A stretch of 64,000 nucleotides of DNA. Source: CAVVVS01 sp963751355. Lineage in GTDB: Bacteria; Bacteroidota; Ignavibacteria; Ignavibacteriales; Ignavibacteriaceae. Both the position numbers and the translations under genes were made by a program. Location: contig CAVVVS010000072.1 in NCBI GenBank assembly GCA_963751355.1, positions 60,544-124,543 on the forward strand, given 5' to 3'. A model generated the notes under the pieces. The model made no database searches and had not been told where the DNA came from. It saw only the letters and a program-made list of their open reading frames with translations. Below, one piece after another: positions 33,801 through 41,890 of the stretch (the stretch's first letter is position 1; the number at the start of each line of letters is the position of its first letter).

Positions 33801-34204
33801 CCGATGAAGTACTGCATGGCTATAAAGTTGCATTGATAAATCATTACTCAGCATCAGACGGTGATATTTTCCCGTTCTTTTTCAGGAAGTATAATTTAGG
33901 CAAATTAATCGGCACGAGAACCTGGGGCGGTGTAAGAGGCATCCGCGGTTTTTGGGGTCTTCTTGACGGAGGTTACATAACCGTTCCGGAATTCAGTATC
34001 TACGGTTTAAAATCACAGTGGGTGGTTGAAAATCACGGCGTTGAACCGGATATCAAAGTGGATGATATGCCCGGTGATGTAATGAACGGTAAAGATGCAC
34101 AGTTAGAAGAGGGTGTTAAATATATAATGAAAGAAATACAGGAACATCCCATGAATTTACCGCAGCGCCCGCCGCTGCTGCCCGCTTATCCTCCGCAGAA
34201 ATAA
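30881..34204 (+). CDS. Tricorn-like S41 family protease
   Basis: A 1107-residue exported protein with a signal peptide (about 1-28, ending AQAQ). The N-terminal 650 residues are TolB/tricorn-type propellers with repeated motifs such as DLMPRFSPDGKTIAFTGDY, QYPQWSPNGKWIAYTTDR and DYNPVFGPEGKYLFF. A PDZ-like segment (GDYLLAVNGHQLKAPANPY) precedes the S41 domain, which has GLIVDVRYNGGGFIDP and the nucleophile region NHYSASDGDIFPFFFRKY. The last strand region is TWGGVRGIRG. It would degrade peptides in the periplasm or outside the cell. Length and order match full-size tricorn homologues. A terminator follows. Confidence 0.93.
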   Translation: MGSLKYFGIILLSFIALCCFGTNNAQAQNKDASTNVLCRYPALYGNEIVFEAGGNLWRVSRNGGTADRLTTDNGFDLMPRFSPDGKTIAFTGDYAGNTDVYTIPADGGKAKRLTYHSDVTKDPALRWGPDNMVVTWTPDGKNIVFLSRRNTFNSWFGQLFEVPAMGGLPAQLPIPKGGETSYSPDGKKIAYNRIFRNFRTWKKYYGGLAQDIWIYDFTTQKTERITHWKGTDTYPMWYKNKIYFASDRGPAKRMNIWVYDLNTKQFNQVTHFKNYDVDWPSLGNNGIVFQDGGSLYVIDLPSEKIHKIEVTVPDDGMRTRSRWVDANKLIKAYDLAPNGKRALFGARGDIFTVPEKYGDTRDLTQTSNAREQYPQWSPNGKWIAYTTDRTGESEVAIRPSDGSGKETILTNRKKGYYYEPDWSPNSTKLAFSDNTHTLWYLDIKSKKMVKVDQDPQSEIHDYKWSPDGLWLTYSKVGDNNLRDIYLYNIKDTKPVLVSTGMNDDYNPVFGPEGKYLFFISARHENPTFSQTEFNIATLKMEGIYVTTLQKNEPSPFAPRSDEGSLDNKDSSSSKSSGKWKPGAISPIHIALNGLISRAVPLDIPANDISGLLTAKGMVYYVTSPPQMIGGPLPGEKRDLHVFEMKKRKDDVLVSGIGGYALSADGSKILYAHSGKYIISSSKPGETKSKSNTLDLSGMKIEINPVQEWNEMYHAAWRLERDFFINKKMNGKDWNAIGEKYAKLLPQMDSREDLNYLIGEMIGELQNSHTYVGGGDRYNISYNPSGDLGVDFALDKSSGRYYFKKIYKGDNTRPGYRSPLTEPGIDAKAGDYLLAVNGHQLKAPANPYSLFVNTVGKTVTLTLAENAQGKNKHDVTVKPVRNELNLRLKNWIDQNREKVNKLSDGKIGYIYLSDMESLGMNQFIRQFYPQIRKQGLIVDVRYNGGGFIDPIVLERLRRVLIGMSTNREGVANTIPDEVLHGYKVALINHYSASDGDIFPFFFRKYNLGKLIGTRTWGGVRGIRGFWGLLDGGYITVPEFSIYGLKSQWVVENHGVEPDIKVDDMPGDVMNGKDAQLEEGVKYIMKEIQEHPMNLPQRPPLLPAYPPQK

Positions 34205-34566
34205 TTTTATCAAATCAAAAAAATAAAGCCCGGTAGTTTAAAAAATATAACTACCGGGTTCTTCTTTAAAAAATCAATTGATTTTAATTTTACCCATAAC
34301 AGTGTTTCATATTAAATTTTTTCTAAGTATAATCGTATAAACAAGAATATTTATCATAATTATTTCAGAAAAATCTGTAATCTAATAATCTTTAAATTCT
34401 TCAATCTTTTCATGTAATGTTACATGCTGAACAATCTTGCAATTTTTAACCTTTTAAGCAAGTAACTGATAAGTCAGATTACCACACCTACTAAAATCCC
34501 GTAAACAAGAAGACCAGTTCAAATTGAAATCCATATAAGATAGCTGACTAATGTCATCCTCCAAAT
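34205..34566. other. Convergent intergenic region
   Basis: Convergent spacer between the tricorn-like and aconitase genes. Beyond the terminator at 34229-34268, the only structure is the 16-base palindrome CATGTAATGTTACATG (34411-34426). No ORF. Confidence 0.5.
34229..34268 (+). terminator. Intrinsic terminator after the tricorn-like protease gene
   Basis: CCCGGTAGTT (34229-34238) pairs perfectly with AACTACCGGG (34249-34258), followed by TTCTTCTTT. Confidence 0.85.
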
Positions 34567-36507
34567 TTATTTGTTGGATTTTTTCTTTATGACATTTATT
34601 AGGCTTCCTTCCAGCACCATCTCTACCTGCCGGTTCGATAATGCATGAGTTGCATTTATCGACAAGTTTTTTGATTTATTTGTTACTTTTATTTTATTAC
34701 CTTTTTTCAACAGATTGGTTAAATTATCTATTCTTAAAACATCGTTTTGTTCAACTTTATTCCAATCTTCTTTATTCGAGAAGAACAGAGGGACTATACC
34801 GAAGTTCACCAAATTCTGCCAATGTATTCGTGCAAAGCTTTTTGCGATCACCACTCTTAAGCCTAGATATCTTGGGGCTAAAGCAGCATGTTCACGGCTC
34901 GATCCTTGTCCGTAATTTTCACCGCCTATTACAAATGAAGGCTTTTGATCATTTCCCATGCTTCTTTGGTAATATGTATCATCAATTTGACTGAATACAA
35001 ATTTGCTGATCTCCGGAATGTTGCTTCGATAAGGTAAAACTTTCGCCCCTGCTGGCATGATTTCATCGGTTGAGATATCATCTTTCACTTTCAATAATAC
35101 GAGCCCCTCAAGGTCATTGGGAAGCGGATCAAAAGGCGGCAGAGGCATAATATTAGGACCTTTCTCCAGTTTTATATCTTTCCCGTTTTCGGAAGGAGCT
35201 ACAAGCATCTCCGTATTAAGAAGAATTTTTTCAGGCTCCTCAAATTTTGGATAATCCATATTAAGGGTTCGCGGATCTGTTATGACACCTTTTAATGCCG
35301 AAGCTGCTGCAGTTTCGGGACTACATAAGTAAACCGAGTCCTCTTTTGTTCCCGAACGACCGGGAAAATTCCGCGGGACGGTTCGCAGACTAATTTTTCC
35401 TGTTGCCGGTGCTTGTCCCATACCAATACATCCGTTGCATCCTGCCTGATGCAGTCTTGCCCCAGCATGAATTAATTTGGCCAGCAAACCGAGGTTCATC
35501 AAATTTTCAAGTATCTGCCGGGAAGTCGGGTTTATATCAAATGAAACTCTGTCGTGTGCCTGCTTTCCTTCCGCAATTAAAGCAGCTATTGCAAAATCTC
35601 TAATTCCGGGATTAGCCGATGAACCGATATAAGCTTGATAAATTTCTTTTCCCGCAACTTCACGAACCTGTACCACATTTCCCGGACTGCTTGGAAGTGC
35701 AATTAACGGTTCCAACTCAGAAAGATTTATTTCTTCATATTCATTATATTCAGCACCCTCATCTGCTAATAATTCTTTCCACTGTTTCCCTCTTCCCTGG
35801 GTTTTCATAAATTTTTCAACCGTTTCATCCGATGGAAAAACAGTGGATGTTGCACCGAGTTCAGCTCCCATATTAGCAATTACATGCCTGTCCATAGCAG
35901 TAAGATTCTTCAAACCCGGTCCGTAATACTCGATTATTTTACCGACCCCGCCGTCGACATCATGTCTTCGCAGCATTTCGAGAATTACATCTTTTGCACT
36001 AACCCAATCAGGTAATTTACCGGTTAATTTGACTCCCCATACTTTCGGCATTTTAAAGTAAAACGGTTCTCCAGCCATAGCCATTGCAACTTCCAATCCG
36101 CCGGCACCTATTGCCAATATGCCCAGCGAACCTGCAGCAGGAGTATGGCTATCTGAGCCGAGCATAGTTTTGCCCGGAATTCCGAATCTTTCCATATGAA
36201 GAGGATGACTCACCCCGTTTCCAGGTCGGCTGAACCGAACACCGAATTTTTTACAGGCACTTCTCAAGAAAAGATGATCATCAGGGTTTTTAAAATCCTC
36301 TTGAATTAAATTATGATCTACATATTGTGCGGATAGCTCGGTTTTTACGCGCGGTATTTCCATTGCTTCAAACTCCAGCATCACCATTGTTCCGGTAGCA
36401 TCCTGAGTTAATGTTTGATCTATTTTTATCCCGATCTCTTCACCTTGTTTCATATTGCCTTCAACAAGATGTGATTCAATTAATTTTTGAGTTACGTTTT
36501 TAGCCAT
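34567..36507 (-). CDS. Aconitate hydratase (Aquifex-type)
   Basis: A 646-residue cytoplasmic Fe-S enzyme interconverting citrate and isocitrate in the TCA cycle. Typical parts are MLGSDSHTPAAGSLGILAIGAGGLEVAMAMAG, the GCNGCIGMGQAP pair of cluster cysteines, and the swivel-domain QGSSREHAALAPRYLG. At the place where most aconitases have the third ligand (GSCTN) this one reads IGSSANPG, as I recall for the Aquifex-type subfamily. The mono-functional length of about 650 residues also fits that branch. AGGGAGATG lies close upstream of the ATG. The gene is isolated from other TCA genes. Confidence 0.92.
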   Translation of the reverse strand: MAKNVTQKLIESHLVEGNMKQGEEIGIKIDQTLTQDATGTMVMLEFEAMEIPRVKTELSAQYVDHNLIQEDFKNPDDHLFLRSACKKFGVRFSRPGNGVSHPLHMERFGIPGKTMLGSDSHTPAAGSLGILAIGAGGLEVAMAMAGEPFYFKMPKVWGVKLTGKLPDWVSAKDVILEMLRRHDVDGGVGKIIEYYGPGLKNLTAMDRHVIANMGAELGATSTVFPSDETVEKFMKTQGRGKQWKELLADEGAEYNEYEEINLSELEPLIALPSSPGNVVQVREVAGKEIYQAYIGSSANPGIRDFAIAALIAEGKQAHDRVSFDINPTSRQILENLMNLGLLAKLIHAGARLHQAGCNGCIGMGQAPATGKISLRTVPRNFPGRSGTKEDSVYLCSPETAAASALKGVITDPRTLNMDYPKFEEPEKILLNTEMLVAPSENGKDIKLEKGPNIMPLPPFDPLPNDLEGLVLLKVKDDISTDEIMPAGAKVLPYRSNIPEISKFVFSQIDDTYYQRSMGNDQKPSFVIGGENYGQGSSREHAALAPRYLGLRVVIAKSFARIHWQNLVNFGIVPLFFSNKEDWNKVEQNDVLRIDNLTNLLKKGNKIKVTNKSKNLSINATHALSNRQVEMVLEGSLINVIKKKSNK

Positions 36508-36914
36508 AATATCATCTCCCTCTAAAAATTATCATACAAATCATGGAAATATTTTAAAAGAATAAGGACCTTGTATTCACTAAATACTTCTAAGCAGAAG
36601 TATTTTAAAACAGATTTCAATATTGAGCCTTAAAATGGACGCTGAATTGTTACAGAAACTTAGCGGTAATAAAATTGATCTATTATATTATGATTTATTG
36701 GAATATAAAACTCCTGAGGTTACAATTCAGTGATGCCGGTTATCTTATTACATTAAAAATAATTTAAAGAAGTTTTATCAAAATGACAGATAACGGAGGT
36801 AAAAATACTTTGAATTATAATTTTGAGTACAGTAATAAATTTTTAGAATTAAAAAACCGGTACAATTTTCTCCCCATAAAAACTGCACCGGAATAATATA
36901 TAAAATAAATTGTT
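36508..36914. other. Intergenic region
   Basis: Spacer between aconitase (reading away) and the NTF2-like gene. Apart from the minus-strand terminator near 36851-36891, no gene or strong structure was seen. Confidence 0.5.
36848..36891 (-). terminator. Intrinsic terminator of the NTF2-like gene (minus strand)
   Basis: On the minus strand CCGGTGCA (36891-36884) pairs with TGTACCGG (36864-36857), with one A-C mismatch. TTTTTTAATT follows. It lies 24 bases after the stop codon of the gene at 36915-37361. Confidence 0.7.
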
Positions 36915-37361
36915 CTACTTATTAGAACCTAGAGAAAAAACAGCACCGGTAATTTTCCATTCACCATTATCTTTAACTAAAGTCACAAAGCCTTCCTGTT
37001 TAATCTTGGGATCTGTAATATCTATGTCCGCAATAGCCGTATTTTTATTAACTTCGACAGATTTTATGTCAAGGTTCCTGGTCCATCCTCCTTTATCCCC
37101 GCTTTTTACCATATCAACAAAATCGCTCAAAGAGTAAGAATCAACCTTATTCAAAAATGTATTATAAATTGAAATGGTACCCTTGTCAAAAAAAGTATTT
37201 TGAAGGGCTGAAACATCTTTTGTATCAACACTGTTCACATATTTTTGTACAGTACTTTTCACGGCGTCCTTATCGGGAGGATTATCGTTATATGCATAAG
37301 TAGTAATGGTTAATAAAAGAATCAGAGATAATAGCGACAACAAAGATTGTTTAAGAGTCAT
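36915..37361 (-). CDS. Secreted NTF2-like (putative lumazine-binding type) protein
   Basis: A 148-residue protein with a signal peptide (SLLSLLSLILLLTITTYAY) and an NTF2-like cone fold: DAVKSTVQKYVNSVDTKDVSALQNTFFDKGTISI..., then NTAIADIDITDPKIKQEGFVTLVKDNGEWKITGAVFS. The closing strands match the Lumazine_bd/DUF4440 families, which bind small ligands or act as accessory folds. No catalytic residues can be assigned. Periplasmic. It has its own terminator and no operon partner. Confidence 0.82.
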   Translation of the reverse strand: MTLKQSLLSLLSLILLLTITTYAYNDNPPDKDAVKSTVQKYVNSVDTKDVSALQNTFFDKGTISIYNTFLNKVDSYSLSDFVDMVKSGDKGGWTRNLDIKSVEVNKNTAIADIDITDPKIKQEGFVTLVKDNGEWKITGAVFSLGSNK

Positions 37362-37738
37362 TTTTTACACCTTTATTTTTTAAGTTTAGAAGAATAAGAC
37401 TAATAATATCAGGAGATTCCCAATATTTTTTATAAATTCAAAATACAATTTGGAAATTGTTCACATCACTTCTAAAAGAAATTATAACAACGGAAGTATT
37501 CTTACATGAGCGGTTAAAAAACGTTATTAATACTTGACATAATTTATTTAACCAGTTTTGCTTTTTATTAATAATTGCTTAATGCTTACAAATGGGAAAT
37601 AATTGACTTTGAATATTTAAATTGTTCGATTTATATTGTAAGTGAAAATCGGGAAGCCGGTTTTACTAAAATCACGTCTTTAAAATTACCGGTTAGTGTT
37701 GAGGAGACATCACCAGCCGGCAGTAGAAGGGGGATATC
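37362..37738. other. Divergent intergenic region
   Basis: Divergent spacer between the NTF2-like and GYD genes. A TTGACA at 37534-37539 has no good -10 partner. No ORF or hairpin stands out. Confidence 0.5.
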
Positions 37739-38059
37739 ATGAAAACCTTCATTTTGATGACAAAACTATCTCAAGAATTATCGAAGCAAATAGATAAGCG
37801 ACCCAGGATCGGGCGTCAATGGCTTGATCTGGTTAAAGAAAAATGTCCGGACGTAAAGTTTTTAGCACACTACGCATTATTGGGTCCGTATGATTTTCTA
37901 GATATCTATGAAGCTCCCGATGAAGAGACTGCAGCTAAAGTTTCTCTGATTAGTACTTCAAACGGTGCACTACAAGCCGAAACGATAATAGCAATACCGT
38001 ATAAAAAATTTCTTGATCTCACTGTAGAAATAAAAGATAAAGTGAAAATACTGGTTTGA
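37739..38059 (+). CDS. GYD domain protein
   Basis: A 106-residue ferredoxin-like-fold protein. It starts MKTFILMTKLSQELSKQIDKRPRIGRQWLDLVKEKCPDVKFLAHYALLGPYDFLDIYEAPDEETAAKVSLISTS in form, with the GPYDF element in place of the GxYD signature of the GYD family and a closing strand ETIIAIPYKKFLDL. GGGGGATATC precedes the ATG. GYD proteins are small and of unknown function, probably ligand-binding dimers. It is single, with another single gene 120 bases downstream. Confidence 0.85.
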   Translation: MKTFILMTKLSQELSKQIDKRPRIGRQWLDLVKEKCPDVKFLAHYALLGPYDFLDIYEAPDEETAAKVSLISTSNGALQAETIIAIPYKKFLDLTVEIKDKVKILV

Positions 38060-38179
38060 GGATAATAAATTTTGTTTCAAAATTATAATATTTCCCGTTT
38101 AATAGTACGAATAGTATTATATGTTCGAGTAATTATTTAGTATCTATTTTTAACTTCATAAATTTATTTGGAGGTTATT

Positions 38180-38653
38180 ATGCCGGTACAAAAATTAAAA
38201 GAATATCTTGACAGTAATAATATCAAGTATGTAACCATTACCCATTCATCTGCTTTTACAGCACAAGAGATCGCGGCCTCGGCACACATTAGAGGAAAGG
38301 AAATGGCTAAAACGGTTATTGTAAAAATCGATGGGAAAATGACTATGGCTGTCATCCCTGCTTCCAATAAAGTAGATTTCGATTTGTTAAAAGAGATTAT
38401 GAAAGCAAAAAGCGTTCGTTTGGCATATGAAAATGAATTCATGGATAAATTCCCGGATTGTGATGTGGGTGCAATGCCGCCTTTCGGTAATCTTTACGGG
38501 ATAGATGTTTATGTATCAAAAAGTTTAACCGAACAGGAAGAAATTGCTTTCAATGCATGCAATCATTCCGAGCTTATTAAAATGTCATATAAGGATTTCG
38601 AAAGATTGGTAAAACCGAAGTTAATTGAATTTTCATATCAGTCAATGTTATAA
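38180..38653 (+). CDS. YbaK/ProX-like aminoacyl-tRNA deacylase
   Basis: The ATG at 38180 sits six bases after GGAGG. A TTG four codons earlier is therefore unlikely. The 157-residue protein has the YbaK fold: KLKEYLDSNNIKYVTITHSSAFTAQEIAASAHIRGKEMAKTVIVKIDGKMTMAVIPASNKVDF, with the conserved Lys of the MAKTVIVK strand, then GAMPPFGNLYGIDVYVSKSL, the GxxPPxG loop that shapes the active site. Family members hydrolyse mischarged tRNAs (for example Cys-, Ala- or Ser-tRNA). Which one is not evident here. Confidence 0.9.
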   Translation: MPVQKLKEYLDSNNIKYVTITHSSAFTAQEIAASAHIRGKEMAKTVIVKIDGKMTMAVIPASNKVDFDLLKEIMKAKSVRLAYENEFMDKFPDCDVGAMPPFGNLYGIDVYVSKSLTEQEEIAFNACNHSELIKMSYKDFERLVKPKLIEFSYQSML

Positions 38654-39095
38654 AAAATATATAAACCGGTTATCCTGAACCGTATACTCATTTAGCAGGC
38701 TGTAAAAAAGGATATTATTTTTTTCGAATGCATGACTCCCCAAAAAGCTGTGTAATATCGAAGGGAAATTTATATATCATTTCACAGTAATTTGAATATG
38801 TTTTTAAAGTTTAAGACAGACATTAGAATTTGAAATGTCTCCATTCTTAATACATCATGTAAAAATTTTTTCCCGCCTCTACCCTTGTGATAACAAAAAA
38901 ATATCTTATTAAAGTTTACTTTGATTCGTTCTTACATTTCACAATATCCATCCTGGTTTTCAATAAATTTGTTGAACAAAAATATATTTTTCCTAACTAG
39001 CTGTTTATCATGTTTAAAATCTAATGTATCTCCTTCGGCAATGCATGTCATAATTTAAATAATACAGAGAATTTTTCAAACTTAAAAGGTGCTTT
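38654..39095. other. Intergenic region before the M13 peptidase gene
   Basis: AT-rich spacer without ORFs. TTTACTTTG at 38915-38923 is one of several copies of a promoter-like motif in the window. Confidence 0.45.
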
Positions 39096-41144
39096 ATGGA
39101 ACATTTCACTAAAAGGTTTTTCCCTATATTTCTGGGAATTTTTTTTCTTGGGGGATTATATTTTACGACTTATGCAACAAAAAATGGAGGTAAAGAGATT
39201 AAAGAAAGCAATATGAACAAGTCTGTAAATCCGAGAACTGATTTTTATGATTATGCGGTCGGTGACTGGATTAAAAATACTAAAATTCCTTCTGCATATC
39301 CTGCATGGAATACATTCTATGAACTTAACGATAATAATTACGACAAACTTAAGACAATACTTCTTACAGCAGAAAAAAATAAAAATGCAAAAGAAGGCAG
39401 TATTGAACAAAAAGTAGGTGATTTTTTCTATACCGGCATGGACACTATTCGCATTGATAAAGAAGGTATGAAGCCTATTGAAACCGAATTAAAAGCGATT
39501 GACAAGATTAAAACCAAAAAAGATTTTTATAGGCAATTAGCTCTGATTCATCTGGGGTACGGAAATCCTTTATTTTCATTTTCTTCAGGACCGGATGCGA
39601 AAAATAGTAAAATGGAAATTGCACAACTTGATCAATCTGGACTCGGTTTGCCTGACAAAGATTATTATTTGAAAAATGATAAGCATACAAAAGAAATCAG
39701 AGATAAATATATTGTGCATATAAAAAAGATGTTCATGTTAACCGGGGAAAATGCAAAACAAGCTCAAGAAGATGCTAATTCGATCTTAAAGATTGAAACA
39801 CAGCTGGCGAAGGCATCAATGTCCCGTGTTGAAAGGAGGGATCCCAAGAAAATTTACCACAAGATGTCTCTAAAGAAATTATCAAATTCTGTCCCGGGAT
39901 TTAAGTGGGATGAATATTTTTCCTTAATGGATGTTCAAAACCCTGGAGATTTAAATGTAAGCCAGCCTGAATTTTTTAAGGAAGTCGGGAAAATGGTGAG
40001 TACATTCTCTTCCAAGGAATGGAAACCTTACCTTAAATGGGATGTGATTAGATCGGCCTCACCATATCTCAGTTCAAAATTCGAAGAAGAACATTTTAAT
40101 TTTTACGGAAAGACTTTATATGGCGTACAAACAATGCAGCCAAGATGGAAAAGAGTTTTAAATACTATAAACCGGAATATTGGAGAGCTTTTAGGACAAC
40201 TGTATGTAAAAGAATATTTCCCGCCCGAAGCTAAAGCCCGTGCAAAGAAGATAGTTATGAATTTGATAGGCGTATTCGGTTCGAGGATTAAAAAACTTGA
40301 TTGGATGAGTGAAACAACAAAGAAACAAGCACTGAAAAAGTTAGACGCAATAACTGTTAAAATAGGTTACCCTGATAAATGGAGAGATTTCTCAGGACTT
40401 AACTTAAATCGAGATTCGTATTTTGGTAATGTTTTGAATGCTTCAATTTTTCTGACAAAACGAAATCTAAATAAGATCGGGAAACCCGTTGATAAAACTG
40501 AATGGGGAATGTCTCCTCAAACCGTAAATGCATATTATAATCCTCCGAATAATGAAATAGTCTTCCCTGCCGGAATTTTACAGCCTCCTTTCTTTGATCC
40601 TGATGCAGACGATGCCGTAAATTATGGAGCTATGGGCTGCGTGATAGGGCATGAAATGACCCACGGTTTTGACGATGAGGGCAGACAATACGATGCACAA
40701 GGTAATATGAAAGATTGGTGGACTAAGACTGATGAGGAAAATTTTAATAAGCGGGCTGAAAAAATCGTAAAACAATTTGATGCTTACACACCCGTTGATA
40801 CGTTGCACGTTAACGGCAAGCTAACCGAAGGTGAGAACATTGCAGATTTTGGCGGAATAAATATTTCTTTCGAAGCATTCACAAAAACGAAAGAATTTAA
40901 AGAGGGTAAAAAAATCGATGGGTTCACTCCCGTTCAACGTTTTTTCCTTTCTTATGCAAATGTCTGGAAAAATAAGGCCAGGAAACAAATGGAGATGGTA
41001 AGATTAAAAACAGATCCACATTCACCCCCAAAATATAGAGTCAACGGTCCGCTGAGTAATTTCCCCCCGTTTTGGAAAGCTTTCAACGTTAAACCGAGCG
41101 ACTCGATGCGAAGACCAACTGATAAACTTGTGAAAATTTGGTAA
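39096..41144 (+). CDS. M13 family zinc metallopeptidase (neprilysin/PepO-like)
   Basis: A 682-residue protein with an N-terminal membrane or signal segment (FFPIFLGIFFLGGLYFTTYAT). The N-terminal half starts with NPRTDFYDYAVGDWIKNTKIPSAYPAWNTF, usual for M13. The zinc site is VIGHEMTHGFDDEGRQYDAQG (HExxH), the third ligand is in GENIADFGG, and the C-terminal FFLSYANVWK and the SMRRPTDKLVKIW end, with KIW in place of the family's usual C-terminal CxIW, complete the pattern. It cleaves oligopeptides at hydrophobic residues. It would act in the periplasm or outside the cell. Full length for the family. Confidence 0.94.
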   Translation: MEHFTKRFFPIFLGIFFLGGLYFTTYATKNGGKEIKESNMNKSVNPRTDFYDYAVGDWIKNTKIPSAYPAWNTFYELNDNNYDKLKTILLTAEKNKNAKEGSIEQKVGDFFYTGMDTIRIDKEGMKPIETELKAIDKIKTKKDFYRQLALIHLGYGNPLFSFSSGPDAKNSKMEIAQLDQSGLGLPDKDYYLKNDKHTKEIRDKYIVHIKKMFMLTGENAKQAQEDANSILKIETQLAKASMSRVERRDPKKIYHKMSLKKLSNSVPGFKWDEYFSLMDVQNPGDLNVSQPEFFKEVGKMVSTFSSKEWKPYLKWDVIRSASPYLSSKFEEEHFNFYGKTLYGVQTMQPRWKRVLNTINRNIGELLGQLYVKEYFPPEAKARAKKIVMNLIGVFGSRIKKLDWMSETTKKQALKKLDAITVKIGYPDKWRDFSGLNLNRDSYFGNVLNASIFLTKRNLNKIGKPVDKTEWGMSPQTVNAYYNPPNNEIVFPAGILQPPFFDPDADDAVNYGAMGCVIGHEMTHGFDDEGRQYDAQGNMKDWWTKTDEENFNKRAEKIVKQFDAYTPVDTLHVNGKLTEGENIADFGGINISFEAFTKTKEFKEGKKIDGFTPVQRFFLSYANVWKNKARKQMEMVRLKTDPHSPPKYRVNGPLSNFPPFWKAFNVKPSDSMRRPTDKLVKIW

Positions 41145-41890
41145 ATTGTTTTGATGCACTATTTCATTCTTTTGGGTAAAACTATAAACTTCTAAAATTT
41201 GATTATAGTTTTACCCCTGGTTGTATCAAGCCGTTCACTTCCACATAAACTAATCAAATCTGCAATTTCAGGATATGATAAATTCTTCTTTTTTAGACAC
41301 GCTTATATGCTTAATATTTATACAATCTCACTAAGACAGTTCTTGATATCGAGAATTATTATTCTTTTTGTTTCTTATATGCAAGAAATTGAAAAAAATT
41401 TATTAAATTTACTCACGGATTATTTAATTTTTTATGGAATGTATTTTGTAGCTACATCACCAGAAAAATGTCTTGGCTCATAAATAAGGACTAAATACAG
41501 ACATTGAAAAAGATAAAATTAATTCGCCGAACACATTAGTGTAATAACTTGAGTGTGAGTTATTTTAATTTATTGTTTCAGGTTATTCAAGCCTTTATTT
41601 GGTAATTGTTAAAAACGGTTACCCTTGATTAATCCCAAATATAAATTGAATTAATTCAGCATAAAAGTAAGGGGAGTTAGATTTATTTTTTTTAGACGAA
41701 ACATAGTTTTACCTTTCGATATATCTGTCCTAGCCCACTTAACATAATAACTATAATATGCCGAAATGTGTCATAGACGTTGACATATTTTCTTTAATAA
41801 CCAAACAGCGTATTTAAGGATTGCCGGTTATTAAAGAAAATTCATATAAAATAACTTTATCATTTATTAAACAGGTTCGGAGGTAATAAA
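41145..41890. other. Long intergenic region before the Cyc2-like gene
   Basis: A 746-base stretch. It holds a perfect 14-bp inverted repeat (41174-41216) just after the peptidase gene. Upstream of the Cyc2-like gene is a TGTCA/TGACA inverted pair (41769-41785) overlapping a TTGACA. A 94-codon frame at 41199-41483 has no ribosome site and no protein-like pattern, so I do not call it. Confidence 0.5.
41174..41216 (+). terminator. Perfect 14-bp hairpin after the M13 peptidase gene
   Basis: GGGTAAAACTATAA (41174-41187) pairs perfectly with TTATAGTTTTACCC (41203-41216) over a 15-base loop, 30 bases past the stop codon. No T-tract follows, so it may stabilise the mRNA 3' end or terminate weakly. 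Confidence 0.5.

Noticed and set aside
41199..41483. 94-codon plus-strand frame after the M13 peptidase
   Set aside because: No ribosome site, starts inside a perfect hairpin, and the predicted sequence has no domain-like pattern.
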